Shown: positions 27,555 to 37,572, counted from the stretch's first letter. The stretch is DNA of 64,000 bases from Neisseriaceae bacterium ESL0693 (GCA_029433475.1 JAQTIE010000010.1:124174-188173); one strand, 5' to 3'. Notes: generated from the letters alone by a model not told the origin. Numbers and translations are program-made.

Positions 27555-29887
27555 TAGTGTTTAACCTCATAAGTATTGCTGTAACCGGGGATTTGTGTGC
27601 TTAACTGATCCAAGGGGCCATTGCCGACACTGCTTAAATCACGTAATTGTAACTGGAACAGGATGGCGGCTTTGCGGTTCTGATAGCTGTTGGTATAACG
27701 CATGCCAACCAGACCGGCACTCCAGCAATGACAAGGACTTTGATATTCAATACCAATGGTTTGATTCAGCACAGTGTTGTGGGCAAAATCATAATTTTCT
27801 CTGGCCACCAGATAATAATTGCGTGTCAAAGGCCATTGTGCACCCACATCAATCATGCGTGCTTTACCATACTGATCATCATAAAGCTCCTGATAGCGAC
27901 CATATTTATAGCGCACACTGACGGTTTTGCCAGGTTTGGGCGTATAACGTACACCCACGTTATAACTTTCCGTGGTTTTCAGGTTTTCATTATAGTGCCA
28001 GTCTGAAGAGGCGGTGATTTTACTGCTCAGATTAGCGCGGCCAAACGCCACGATATCAGAGCGTTTGCGTTCGCGATCAACCAATGTGCTGTTAAGTTTA
28101 ACATTGTCGCGACTGAAATAAAACCGCTGGCCGATACCGGCGGCAAACCGCTCTGCACCGGTTTTATTATCAAAGAAACGGGTTTGTACGGCAGTAGTGA
28201 CGAAATTGGCAGCATTAATCCGATCCTGACCGGAATAACGGTTTTCACGAAACAGTTGATCATAAGTAAAACTGTTTTCGGCACTGTCAAATACCGGCAG
28301 ATCATCCTGACGCCGATGGGGAATATAGGTATAGAATAAACGCGGCTCCAGAGTCTGAACATAGCCATGGCTGCCTTCCTTACCCTTCCATAAGCGCTCG
28401 AAAGTCATGCCAGTGTCTACACTGACAATAGGCAATACCCGGTTGATGCTACGCTGATAATCATTATTGGCTTTATCCATGTCGTAATGAGTGGCATGAA
28501 AACCCAGTTTGGGTCGGATATACCCCCAGCTATTACTGTAGTCAGCCGTGACACTGGGATAAACCACATAGCGTGTGCCATTCGGGTATTTCTGAAGCCG
28601 ATCGGGATAGAAGCCGATTTTACGGTCTTCAAAGCGGGTGGCCTCAGCATACACATCCACTTCATAATGTTTACCAAAATAACGATCCCAGTTGGCTTGC
28701 AAAGACGGTAGTCTCGCATAGGGCTGGTCAATATAACCGTTGCTTGAGGCCAGTGTCTGGTAATTCTGTATCAATAGATTACCATTAAAATTACCGCCCC
28801 ACAGCCGATGATTGTAGCCCGCCCACAGCGCACGGTTCAGATTCACGCTGTCGTCATTATTGCCCCAGAAATCACGCTGGTAATCATCATCAGAGACCTG
28901 ATGATAATCGATGCCGCCACTGATGCCATTAGACCATTGCTGGCTGTGGGTAAAGTCAACTTTGGCGCGCTGCTTGTGTTCGCTTTTACTGTCGCCAGGT
29001 AACCATTCACCACTGATCTGACCGCTGTAAGTGGGTTGCAGGTAACGAAAATCAGCACCCAGCTGCATGCCGCGACTGCTGATCAGGTGGGGTCGTAAGG
29101 TAGCATCGTAATTGGGCGCCAGATTAAGGTAATAAGGTGTGGTCAATTCAAAGCCGTCTGAGCCGCCTTTAATGGTAGGGGGCAGAAAACCGCTTTTACG
29201 ATTGCCGTTTAACGGGAAATCAATCCAAGGGGTATAAAATACCGGTACACCACCAAAAACCAGAGTGGCATTGCGTGCTACGCCGACATTTTTATCATAA
29301 TCCACATCAATGCTGCTGGAACGGATATACCAGCTGTCATCACCCGGATTACAGGTATTGAATTTGGCCGTCTGCAAGCGATAGCGCTGTTTGCCGTCCA
29401 TCTGGATTTCATCGCCCACCCCCTGTAAGCGCCGATTGTTCTGATCTATCTCAAAACGTGCCGGGCTGGCCACACCGCTGCTTTTCTCCATATCATAAGT
29501 GAGGTGCTGGCCGCTGATTCTGCCCTGACCGTTATCCAGTGTGAACTGATCGCCTACTTTGATGATCTGATTGTTCTGATCATAATCCGCCCAATCGGCA
29601 TTCAGGGTTTCGCTATTGCGTTCGACAATGACATTTCCTTGGGCTTGTACACGGGTCTGGGATTGTCCGTCTACCTGATCGGCCACCACCCGGGTCACGT
29701 CCTGACCGGCACTTTCCTCGCCGGTTTGCACAGGTGGCTGTACAAAATGCCTGGGCGGCTGCGATGCACGGCAAACATCAGCGCCGCCCATTGATAAGGG
29801 AGAGGCTGCAAAAGATAAGGCAGGCATGGCACAAAAACCGGTTGCCAGTGCCCATACCAGTGGTTTGGGAGAGAAGAATTGAGACAA
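27554..29887 (-). CDS. lptD: LPS-assembly protein LptD
   Basis: 777 residues. The signal peptide (cleavage near SFA/AS) is followed by an LptA-like jellyroll (about 60-220: VVADQVDGQSQTRVQAQGNV, LNADWADYDQNN) and a long beta barrel with tyrosine-rich strands. Disulfide cysteines are seen in GADVCRAS, FNTCNPGDD and the late PCHCW. The late pair is C-x-C rather than the adjacent CC of E. coli. LptD inserts lipopolysaccharide into the outer leaflet with LptE. It is first in lptD-surA-pdxA and divergent from amgK across 59 bp. Confidence 0.96.
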   Translation of the reverse strand: MSQFFSPKPLVWALATGFCAMPALSFAASPLSMGGADVCRASQPPRHFVQPPVQTGEESAGQDVTRVVADQVDGQSQTRVQAQGNVIVERNSETLNADWADYDQNNQIIKVGDQFTLDNGQGRISGQHLTYDMEKSSGVASPARFEIDQNNRRLQGVGDEIQMDGKQRYRLQTAKFNTCNPGDDSWYIRSSSIDVDYDKNVGVARNATLVFGGVPVFYTPWIDFPLNGNRKSGFLPPTIKGGSDGFELTTPYYLNLAPNYDATLRPHLISSRGMQLGADFRYLQPTYSGQISGEWLPGDSKSEHKQRAKVDFTHSQQWSNGISGGIDYHQVSDDDYQRDFWGNNDDSVNLNRALWAGYNHRLWGGNFNGNLLIQNYQTLASSNGYIDQPYARLPSLQANWDRYFGKHYEVDVYAEATRFEDRKIGFYPDRLQKYPNGTRYVVYPSVTADYSNSWGYIRPKLGFHATHYDMDKANNDYQRSINRVLPIVSVDTGMTFERLWKGKEGSHGYVQTLEPRLFYTYIPHRRQDDLPVFDSAENSFTYDQLFRENRYSGQDRINAANFVTTAVQTRFFDNKTGAERFAAGIGQRFYFSRDNVKLNSTLVDRERKRSDIVAFGRANLSSKITASSDWHYNENLKTTESYNVGVRYTPKPGKTVSVRYKYGRYQELYDDQYGKARMIDVGAQWPLTRNYYLVARENYDFAHNTVLNQTIGIEYQSPCHCWSAGLVGMRYTNSYQNRKAAILFQLQLRDLSSVGNGPLDQLSTQIPGYSNTYEVKH

Positions 29888-29946
29888 AGTATCACCTTAT
29901 CGGCTTTGCCAGTTAAAATAGCATTTATTTTAACCTGAAAATCATC

Positions 29947-30951
29947 ATGCAACGAGAATCTATATTAAAAAATTGGCTGGAACAATGTTATCCGGATCAG
30001 CCATTCACCCTGACATTTGCGGCAGCCGATGCGGATTTCCGCCGTTATTTCCGCGCCACGTTTCAGGATGGGCATACCATTATCTGCATGGATGCACCGC
30101 CGGAAAAAATGAGTATTGAACCTTATATCAAGGTACAAAAGCTGTTTCAAGCCATTAATGTCCCTGAAATTTACCATGCCGATGTTGCTCTGGGACTGAT
30201 GGCACTTCAGGATTTTGGTGCTGTTTCCTATTTATCAGCGCTGACCCATGATCAACGGCCAGCCGTACATAAAGCATTGCTCCTGGACGCCATTGATGAA
30301 TTAATTCAATTACAGCTCAGCAGCCAGCCCGATCAATTACCGCTTTATGATGTTACGGTTTTGACGCGTGAAATGCAATTGTTTCCCGATTGGTATGTGG
30401 CTAAAGAACTGGGGCTCAGTCTGAGCATCAAGCAGCAACAGCTTTGGCAGGCGACCTTGTCAACGCTCCTGCCTGTGTTAACGGCACAGCCTAAAGTCTA
30501 TGTGCATCGCGATTTTATTGTGCGCAATCTGATGCTGACTCCAGGCCGTCCGGGGGTACTGGATTTTCAGGACGCATTATACGGCCCTGTCAGCTATGAT
30601 CTGGTGTCGTTATTGCGTGACGCCTTCATTGAATGGGAAGAAGAATTTGTACTTGATCTGACCATTCGTTACTGGGAAAAAGCCCGTCAGGCCGGTTTGC
30701 CGGTTCAGACTGATTTTGATGTGTTTTATCGCGATTTTGAATGGATGGGCATCCAGCGCCATTTAAAAGTAGCTGGTATTTTTGCCCGCCTGTACTATCG
30801 TGACGGCAAAGACCAGTATCGTAGCGAAATTCCCCGCTTTATTGAATATTTACGCAAAACCAGTCAGCGCTATCAGGCATTGCGGCCACTGTATCAGTTG
30901 CTGATTGAATTAACGGGAAACCATCATATTCAGAGCGGCTATACTTTCTGA
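29947..30951 (+). CDS. amgK: AmgK-type sugar kinase (aminoglycoside phosphotransferase fold)
   Basis: 334 residues of the APH/choline-kinase fold. The nucleotide-binding N-lobe includes DADFRRYFRATF, the catalytic loop is VHRDFIVRNLML (HxD....N), and the metal-binding motif is VLDFQDALYGPVSYDLVSLLRDAF. The sequence and the position divergent from lptD match AmgK, the anomeric N-acetylmuramate/N-acetylglucosamine kinase of the cell-wall recycling bypass known from Pseudomonas. MurU, the usual partner encoded next to it, is not present here. The substrate is inferred from homology and neighbourhood. Confidence 0.85.
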   Translation: MQRESILKNWLEQCYPDQPFTLTFAAADADFRRYFRATFQDGHTIICMDAPPEKMSIEPYIKVQKLFQAINVPEIYHADVALGLMALQDFGAVSYLSALTHDQRPAVHKALLLDAIDELIQLQLSSQPDQLPLYDVTVLTREMQLFPDWYVAKELGLSLSIKQQQLWQATLSTLLPVLTAQPKVYVHRDFIVRNLMLTPGRPGVLDFQDALYGPVSYDLVSLLRDAFIEWEEEFVLDLTIRYWEKARQAGLPVQTDFDVFYRDFEWMGIQRHLKVAGIFARLYYRDGKDQYRSEIPRFIEYLRKTSQRYQALRPLYQLLIELTGNHHIQSGYTF

Positions 30952-31008
30952 TCAAATGTTGCTGTCCATGCGCTCTTGCGCACGCATGGGCAGTAGTGCG
31001 GCACATAA

Positions 31009-31416
31009 AGGAGAGGGTACGGTTCTGAAAAAGAACGATTACGTGTACAGGTGCCGTTGACTGCTGCTGATTTAGTTAGAATTCCTGATCAAATGCAGAC
31101 AGATTTTTTGTCTGAAACGGAAAGACCAAGAGTAGCCTAGGTGAACCATTTTGATGATGAAGTGATTTTTTATATGGAAGAATCAAGCAAGAAAAAGCAC
31201 GATATGCGCGGAGTTTCTATGAGGAAGTATCCCTCATCAATCAATATTAACCACAAACTGCGATTAACCCCGATTTGTACGGCCAAAACCGAAAGAGGGC
31301 ATACAAAGATAATGCCAAAGATAATGAATATTATCAAGATGAAAAGAACAACCGCGGTTCATTTAATCCCGATACGCATACTATTGCATTATTAAACAAT
31401 GCTGATTTATCTACCA
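31009..31416 (+). pseudogene. Remnant of a phage or polymorphic-toxin nuclease protein
   Basis: Two reading frames give family-like protein fragments in one direction. The first frame (31009-31270) reads ERLRVQVPLTAADLVRIPD, then a TAG stop at 31138, then continues DEVIFYMEESSKKKHDMRG and YPSS. This order resembles the barnase-EndoU-ColicinE5/RelE-like (PBECR) nuclease domains of phage and toxin proteins. The second frame (about 31263-31416) reads NPDLYGQNRKRAYKDN and then RGSFNPDTHTIALLNNADL, typical of large polyvalent phage proteins, usually followed by a metalloprotease-like ST.LHE stretch. It is cut at the rsmJ stop. One stop, at least one frameshift and both ends missing show that it is dead. 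Family recognition is from memory. Confidence 0.55.
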
Positions 31417-32184
31417 TCAAATGGTTTTGTGTGGCAGATAAACATCAAAGCGGGTGGTTTTACCATGATACTGAAAAGCAGGTGTGCAGTCTGCCAGAAA
31501 CATGCCATGACGCGGCCGTTTCACCACGACCCGCTTTTGCGCCCATTGTCTTGCCCGATGTAATAAACATGACTCTTCTTCCGGCTGACTGGCGCCCACC
31601 AATTCATGAAAATAGGCCATTTCTTTTTTAACCGCTGCTGATTTCTGCCGTTGCGGATACATGGGGTCAAGATAAACCACGTCAGGTGCGGCAGCGGTTT
31701 CGGCAGTATTCATGTCAGGAATACTGCCCTGAATTAACTGAATACGCCCGGCAATAGCGGTTGTCTGCTGATCTGCCCATGCGCGGCACAGGCCATCATA
31801 CAGCAATGCATAAACCACCGGATGACGTTCAAATACCACGACCGGTAATCCCAATGACGCCAGTACAAATGCATCACGCCCCAGACCGCCGGTGCCATCC
31901 CAGACCAGCGGCTGATTTTTTGCCTGTACCGCTTTGGCCAAGAGTTCGCCACCGCCAAACATCCGCCGGTGACGGGCGGAGCCGTCCACGAAATCAACCC
32001 GCACCTCACCTTTATGTCCGGCTTTGGCCAGGCTAAGGCCAGTCTGGCGCCATTGCAGATACAATCCTGCTGTTGGCAAAGTCCCCGCGCTGAAATCCGT
32101 CTGTGCCGTTAATATCGGTAATACCGCGGTGTCTGTCACAGCGGCGCCATCGGTCAGATCAACCCATATCATCGGATTATTCAT
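31417..32184 (-). CDS. rsmJ: 16S rRNA (guanine1516-N2)-methyltransferase
   Basis: 255 residues. RsmJ features are VDFVDGSARHRRMFGGGELLAKAV, the AdoMet loop VWDGTGGLGRDAFVLASLG, the catalytic motif VYLDPMYPQRQKSAAVKKEM and the C-terminal VVKRPRHG. It modifies G1516 of 16S rRNA. The start (MNNPMIW) overlaps the end of pilR by 8 bp, making it the fourth gene of parC-pilS-pilR-rsmJ. Its stop codon abuts the toxin-like remnant. Confidence 0.93.
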   Translation of the reverse strand: MNNPMIWVDLTDGAAVTDTAVLPILTAQTDFSAGTLPTAGLYLQWRQTGLSLAKAGHKGEVRVDFVDGSARHRRMFGGGELLAKAVQAKNQPLVWDGTGGLGRDAFVLASLGLPVVVFERHPVVYALLYDGLCRAWADQQTTAIAGRIQLIQGSIPDMNTAETAAAPDVVYLDPMYPQRQKSAAVKKEMAYFHELVGASQPEEESCLLHRARQWAQKRVVVKRPRHGMFLADCTPAFQYHGKTTRFDVYLPHKTI

Positions 32185-33667
32185 GTTCTGTATTCAAGCG
32201 TTCCATAATACCCAGGCGTTCCATGCGATAACGCATCGAACGAAAACTGATGCCCAGTAATTTTGCTGCCTGGGTACGATTATAGTGCGTATGCGTCAAT
32301 GCACATTTTAATAAGCCGGCTTCAATTTCGTCCAGATAATCCTGAATCTGGGTACGGCCAAGTTCAAATAATGGCTCTGTATTATCTCGAGTCACCGCCG
32401 CTTCTTCTACCGGCGCATGTGGCACACTGAACTGATGACTGTGTATTTGTAAATCCGATTCTTCAATCAGCTGATCGCGGCATAAAGCCACTGCGCGTTC
32501 CAGAATATTTTCCAGTTCGCGAAAATTACCCGGATAACTGTATTGCAGTAGAGCCTGCCTGGCGGGTGCGGACAATCGGTATGGCTGGCCTCGGGTAATG
32601 CGTTGTAGCAGAATACGGATAAACTGGGGTAAATCCTCGCGCAATTCCCGCAAAGGCGGCATCACCACTGAGACCACATTCAGCCGGTAAAATAAATCCT
32701 GCCTGAACTGACCACTTTCTACCAGTGCCGCCAGATTTTTATGGGTGGCGCAAATCAGGCGCATATCAATGTATTTTTCTTCTATCTCACCCAAACGGCG
32801 TACTGATCGCTCCTGAAGGGTACGCAATAGTTTAACCTGCATGGATAAAGGCAGATCAGCCACTTCATCCAGAAACAAGGTGCCGCCATGTGCGCATTGA
32901 AAAAAACCATCCCGGTCATGATCGGCATCGGCAAAACTGCCTTTTTTATAGCCAAAAAAAGCGCGCTCGATCAAAGCTTCGGGAATGGCACCACAATTCA
33001 CCATCACAAAAGGGTGATTGGCACGTAAAGAAGCTTCATGAATAAAGCGCGCTGCCTGTTCTTTGCCGCTGCCGGATTCGCCCGAGATATAAACCGGTGC
33101 CTCGGTACGCGCCACACGAGTAATCAGTTCACGCACTTCCGCTATAGCACCAGAAGTGCCTAATAAACGCTCGGAAGCTGCGGATTCAGTTTCCTGATAG
33201 ACTACTATGGTTTCTTCAGTCGCCGTTGTATCAGCAACTTCCTCCACCTCATTAACCACTGCCGGTCTGACTTCGGATGAATGATCATTCACTTTGATGG
33301 CTGATTTAACTAAAGTACGCAATTGCGCCAGACTGATGGGCTTCTGTAAATAATCAAAAGCGCCATTTTTCAACGCCTGTACTGCCTGCTCAGCATTGCC
33401 ATAAGCCGTAATCACCGCAACGGGCACGTCCAGATGGTGTTCGGTAATATAATTGACCACATCCAGTCCCGTTCCATCAAGCATGCGCATATCGGTCAAA
33501 ACCAAAGAAAATTTTTTTCTTGCTAATGCTTTATGTGCCTCTGCAACGCCAGAAACCGTCTGAACCGATAACCCCATTTTCATGAGCGTCAGTTCCATGA
33601 GATCGCGAATATCCACTTCATCATCAATCACCAATACAGGCTGTTTTAAGTCTGTCTGACTAGGCAT
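32177..33667 (-). CDS. pilR: PilR/NtrC-family response regulator with altered GAFTGA loop
   Basis: 496 residues from the ATG at 33667 (MPSQTDLKQP), with AAGGAG 5 nt upstream, overlapping pilS by 8 bp. The receiver domain (about 10-125) has the acidic pocket IDDE and the phospho-acceptor in LVLTDMRMLDG. The AAA+ domain has Walker A GESGSGKE, Walker B GGTLFLDEVADL and arginine fingers in FRQDLFYRLNV. The sigma-54 contact loop, normally GAFTGA, reads GSFADA. A Fis-type helix-turn-helix closes the protein (NRTQAAKLLGISFRSMRYRM). The partner kinase is encoded immediately upstream. Confidence 0.93.
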   Translation of the reverse strand: MPSQTDLKQPVLVIDDEVDIRDLMELTLMKMGLSVQTVSGVAEAHKALARKKFSLVLTDMRMLDGTGLDVVNYITEHHLDVPVAVITAYGNAEQAVQALKNGAFDYLQKPISLAQLRTLVKSAIKVNDHSSEVRPAVVNEVEEVADTTATEETIVVYQETESAASERLLGTSGAIAEVRELITRVARTEAPVYISGESGSGKEQAARFIHEASLRANHPFVMVNCGAIPEALIERAFFGYKKGSFADADHDRDGFFQCAHGGTLFLDEVADLPLSMQVKLLRTLQERSVRRLGEIEEKYIDMRLICATHKNLAALVESGQFRQDLFYRLNVVSVVMPPLRELREDLPQFIRILLQRITRGQPYRLSAPARQALLQYSYPGNFRELENILERAVALCRDQLIEESDLQIHSHQFSVPHAPVEEAAVTRDNTEPLFELGRTQIQDYLDEIEAGLLKCALTHTHYNRTQAAKLLGISFRSMRYRMERLGIMERLNTEHE

Positions 33668-35237
33668 CTGTACTCCTTGGTAAGATAAGTTCAAAACCAT
33701 TGATCTGCGGCTGATAATTCAATTGCCCCTGATTACTCTGTGCCAGTTCCCGTGCGATATACAAGCCTAGCCCTGTACCATTGACTGCGGTGGTAAAAAA
33801 GGGCTCAAACAAACGTTTCCGATTTTCCATACTCACTCCCTCACCATTATCAAGAATAGCAATGGTGGTCTGCTGTAATCCCTGATCGCGGAACAGCACC
33901 CGTATGGCGGCCTGATTTTTCTGGCTGTGGCGCCAGGCATTATTCATTAAATTCCACATGATCTGCTGTAAATGGGCAGGGTCACACCAGACCGTCAGGC
34001 GTTCATGATCTGCCTTCAGTTGAATACATGAGGCAGCAGCAGGTGTGGTTAAAATAAATTCCTGATAAAACGTCTGCCAGAACTGATTTAAATAAATCAG
34101 TTTTCTGCGGGTATGTTTACTTTTACTTAAAATGCTAATGTCTTCCAGCATTTTATCAATGCGATCAATATTGTTGTTCACAATGCTAAACAAGCGCTGC
34201 CGGACACTGTTTTCTTCATCTTCCTGCAATAATTCATTCGCCTGGCGGATGGCTGACATCGGGTTGCGGATTTCATGCGCCAGATTGGCTGTCAATAACC
34301 CCAATGCGGCCAGTTTAATCGCCATGGCCTCCTGTTCCAATTCATGCTGGGTGCGGATAAACAACATCAATAAAGAAGTATTGGCCTCATTCAAGACGCG
34401 CACCCGCACCCGCATCGGCTCCTCATTCAGTACACACACTATTTCAAAGCCAGACTGCTGACATTGCTGCCAGTAATTCATAACGGGCTGAAATACATGA
34501 GTCTGACTATTGAACCTTGCATCAGAAAAATAATCATTGGCCTTACTGTTCATCAGCCAGACAGTATGATCTACGTCCAGGACAACCACAGCTTCCTGCA
34601 CATCATTGAATGCACGGTCAAGTAATTGTTTGTAACTATCAAGTATTTTCGATTGCTGTGCCTGTGTTTGCTGTGATCGTGCCAGAAAAGTAGCCGCATA
34701 GGCTGTTAATCCGGCCAGTAAAAATAAGGCGGTACACAGCATCACAGCTGTTGCCCAAAGATGAACATTGTCTGACAGCGGGTGATGATTATCGTATTGC
34801 CAGTAAGTAATCATCATGACCAGCAGTGTGGCATAACCAGCATAAAGCATCGGATAACGGCCACGGCTGAGTAAACAGGCGGCGCTGACAAAAGGCAATA
34901 ACAGCATACCAAAGCCACTGCCGATGCCACCGGCCATCTGCATCAGCCAGGCAATCATGGAAATATCCACCACCGAGCGGGCATTGGGCAAAGCCTCGGT
35001 CTGATTCTGCCAGCGCGGCACAATCAGCGACACCACCACAAAACCATTATAAATAATAGCCCAGCTATACAACTGCGTTTTACTGAATACCGGCAGGGAT
35101 ATGTCATTTTCTATTGCAATGTCTCTGGTCAGTACCCAGAAAGTAATCACGGAAATCAGTACGCTGATGCGGGCGATATTCAGTAATGTCGCCAATCTGT
35201 CCAGACTACTCTGCCAATTATCTGGTACCACATTCAT
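33660..35237 (-). CDS. pilS: PilS-family sensor histidine kinase
   Basis: 525 residues. Six hydrophobic segments occupy about 20-190, the PilS topology, followed by a PAS-like segment (about 210-300: AFNDVQEAVVVLDVDHTVWLMN). The kinase core has H-box AHEIRNPMSAIRQANELL, N-box NLMNNAWRHS, G1 LDNGEGV and G2 GTGLGLYIA. It should phosphorylate PilR, with which it overlaps by 8 bp. It begins 4 nt after the parC stop. In Pseudomonas PilS controls pilin levels; the signal and target here are unknown. Confidence 0.92.
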   Translation of the reverse strand: MNVVPDNWQSSLDRLATLLNIARISVLISVITFWVLTRDIAIENDISLPVFSKTQLYSWAIIYNGFVVVSLIVPRWQNQTEALPNARSVVDISMIAWLMQMAGGIGSGFGMLLLPFVSAACLLSRGRYPMLYAGYATLLVMMITYWQYDNHHPLSDNVHLWATAVMLCTALFLLAGLTAYAATFLARSQQTQAQQSKILDSYKQLLDRAFNDVQEAVVVLDVDHTVWLMNSKANDYFSDARFNSQTHVFQPVMNYWQQCQQSGFEIVCVLNEEPMRVRVRVLNEANTSLLMLFIRTQHELEQEAMAIKLAALGLLTANLAHEIRNPMSAIRQANELLQEDEENSVRQRLFSIVNNNIDRIDKMLEDISILSKSKHTRRKLIYLNQFWQTFYQEFILTTPAAASCIQLKADHERLTVWCDPAHLQQIMWNLMNNAWRHSQKNQAAIRVLFRDQGLQQTTIAILDNGEGVSMENRKRLFEPFFTTAVNGTGLGLYIARELAQSNQGQLNYQPQINGFELILPRSTDA

Positions 35238-35241
35238 TCGC

Positions 35242-37572
35242 TTAATCTTTCTGACTCAAATCCGTTACAATGGCAGTAATCACGCCACAAAGCGCCATTT
35301 TTTTACCTTTATGACCGCGTTTATGGTGAATATCGGCCAATGCCACGGATTCACGATGCAATCCGCCGCGTTTACCGCGGCTTTCAATGTTGCATTGCGC
35401 CAAAGCCGGTAGCAGAAAACCCAATCGCGCCTCTTCCGTCAGACTCATGATTTGCAGACCGCGGCCTTTACTCATGAGTTTCAGTTCAGATAAGGCAAAT
35501 GCCAATACCTGATTGGTGGTAGAGGCGGCAACCAGTTGTACGGTACTGTCGGCTGAGAGCCATGCTGCTGGCAGGGTTAACGGCGGCAATAACCGGGCGG
35601 TTGCCGGCATATTCATCACGGCTTTACCCAGTTTGGTGCGACTGAGCAGATCTTTAAACAGCACAATAAAACCATAACCTTCATCATTGGCCAAAAGATA
35701 ATGCTGTTCAGCCGTGGCGCTGAGCATGGCCACAATCCTGGCGCCGGCGCCAAGTTCCACCAGCGAGCCCACCGGAATACCATCACCACGCCCACCTGGA
35801 ATATTGGCTGCGTCCACCGTATAGGCACGTCCATTGCTGTCCATCAGTACCACCGGCCAGATACTGCGCCCTTCTACCGCCTGTAATAATTCATCGCCTT
35901 CTTTGAAGGTTGTCTGACTTAAATCCAGATTATGGCCTACCCGGCTGCGCAGCCAGCCCTGACGCGATAAAATCAAGGTAATCGGTTCATCTGCGGTGAT
36001 CTGATTCAAAGCGGCGCGTTGTGCTGGCTCAATCAATGTGCGGCGTTCATCACCATAGATTTTGGTATCTGCTTCAATTTCTTTAATAATCAATCGGTTT
36101 TTGGCTTTAGGATCCTGGAGTAAATGCTGCAAAGTAGCCGCTTCTGTCTGAAGTTTCTGTAATTCCGTTTCCAGCTTCAGCCATTCCAATCGCGCCAGCT
36201 GACGTAAACGAATTTCCAGAATATCATCAGCCTGTATCTGGCTTAGCGCAAAAGCGCTCATCAACTCTGTTTTTGGTTCGTCTGATTCACGAATCACCCG
36301 GATCACTTCATCAATGTGTAAAAAAGCAGTCTGCCGGCCTTCCAGAATATGCATCCGCTTTTGTACTTCACTCAGCCGATGATTCAGTCTGCGCGTCACT
36401 GTCTGTACCCGGAAATCAACCCATTCTTGCAGAATCTGCTGTAAATTCTTCTGTGCTGGCTTATTATTCTGCCCCATCATCACCAGATTGACCGGTACAT
36501 TGGTTTCCAGCGTGGTTTGTACCATCAGCGTATTCATGAATTCATGCGGATCAAGCCGGCTGGATTTTGGTTCAAACACCAATCGTACCGGTGACTGATT
36601 GTCTGATTCATCCCGCACCCTGTCCAATAATGACAACATCAATGCGCGGGTATTTTGTTGTTCCTGAGTCAGGGCTTTTTTACCCGCCTTGGGTTTCGGA
36701 TTGGTCTGCTCTTCAATCATGGCCATGATTTTTTGCGCTGATGTGCCGGGCGGTAATTCATTCACCACCACACGCCACTGGCCTCGTGCCAGTTTTTCAA
36801 TTTCATAGCGTGCCCGTACCCGGATACTGCCCTTACCCTGCTCATAAATGGCACACAGATCAGCATGAGAAGTAATGATCTGACCACCACCGGCAAAATC
36901 GGGCCCCGGAATATACTGCATTAAAGCGGCCACATCCAGGTTAGGCTGTTTCAATAAAGCCACGGCGGCAGCACTGACTTCTTTTAAATTGTGTGATGGA
37001 ATTTCAGTGGCCATACCTACCGCAATACCGGAAGCGCCATTAAGCAATACCATCGGTAACCGCGCCGGTAAAACCGCGGGTTCCATAAAAGCACCATCAT
37101 AATTGGGCACAAAATCCACGGTGCCCATTTCCATTTCTGACAACAGCAATTCAGCCAGCGGGGTTAATCTGGCTTCGGTATAACGCATGGCAGCGGCACT
37201 GTCGCCATCACGTGAGCCAAAATTGCCAATGCCATCAATCAATGGATAACGCAGGGTAAAATCCTGTGCCATGCGTACCATGGCATCATAAGCAGAAGTA
37301 TCGCCATGCGGATGATACTTACCCAGAATTTCCCCCACGACGCGTGCCGATTTAACCGGTTTGGACTGATGGGTCAGGCCCATATCTTTCATGGCATATA
37401 AAATACGGCGTTGTACCGGTTTCTGACCATCCGCCACATCGGGCAGCGCCCGGCCTTTAACCACACTCATGGCATAGGCCAGATAAGCTTCTTGTGCATA
37501 TTGCCCCAAAATCAGGGTATGGTCATCTTGAGGTACTGAAGTTGCTGTATTCATATTAGTGAATTCATTCAT
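35242..37572 (-). CDS. parC: DNA topoisomerase IV subunit A
   Basis: 776 residues. The winged-helix/tower breakage-reunion domain occupies about 1-500, with [10 protein letters not shown], the quinolone region [15 protein letters not shown] (about 84-98) and the catalytic tyrosine in [11 protein letters not shown] short beta-pinwheel C-terminal domain follows, as is usual for ParC rather than GyrA. It decatenates daughter chromosomes. Residues 92 (Thr) and 96 (Asp) correspond to E. coli S80 and E84. The start is taken at the first ATG; a second lies 6 codons in. First gene of parC-pilS-pilR-rsmJ. Confidence 0.95.
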   Translation of the reverse strand: MNEFTNMNTATSVPQDDHTLILGQYAQEAYLAYAMSVVKGRALPDVADGQKPVQRRILYAMKDMGLTHQSKPVKSARVVGEILGKYHPHGDTSAYDAMVRMAQDFTLRYPLIDGIGNFGSRDGDSAAAMRYTEARLTPLAELLLSEMEMGTVDFVPNYDGAFMEPAVLPARLPMVLLNGASGIAVGMATEIPSHNLKEVSAAAVALLKQPNLDVAALMQYIPGPDFAGGGQIITSHADLCAIYEQGKGSIRVRARYEIEKLARGQWRVVVNELPPGTSAQKIMAMIEEQTNPKPKAGKKALTQEQQNTRALMLSLLDRVRDESDNQSPVRLVFEPKSSRLDPHEFMNTLMVQTTLETNVPVNLVMMGQNNKPAQKNLQQILQEWVDFRVQTVTRRLNHRLSEVQKRMHILEGRQTAFLHIDEVIRVIRESDEPKTELMSAFALSQIQADDILEIRLRQLARLEWLKLETELQKLQTEAATLQHLLQDPKAKNRLIIKEIEADTKIYGDERRTLIEPAQRAALNQITADEPITLILSRQGWLRSRVGHNLDLSQTTFKEGDELLQAVEGRSIWPVVLMDSNGRAYTVDAANIPGGRGDGIPVGSLVELGAGARIVAMLSATAEQHYLLANDEGYGFIVLFKDLLSRTKLGKAVMNMPATARLLPPLTLPAAWLSADSTVQLVAASTTNQVLAFALSELKLMSKGRGLQIMSLTEEARLGFLLPALAQCNIESRGKRGGLHRESVALADIHHKRGHKGKKMALCGVITAIVTDLSQKD

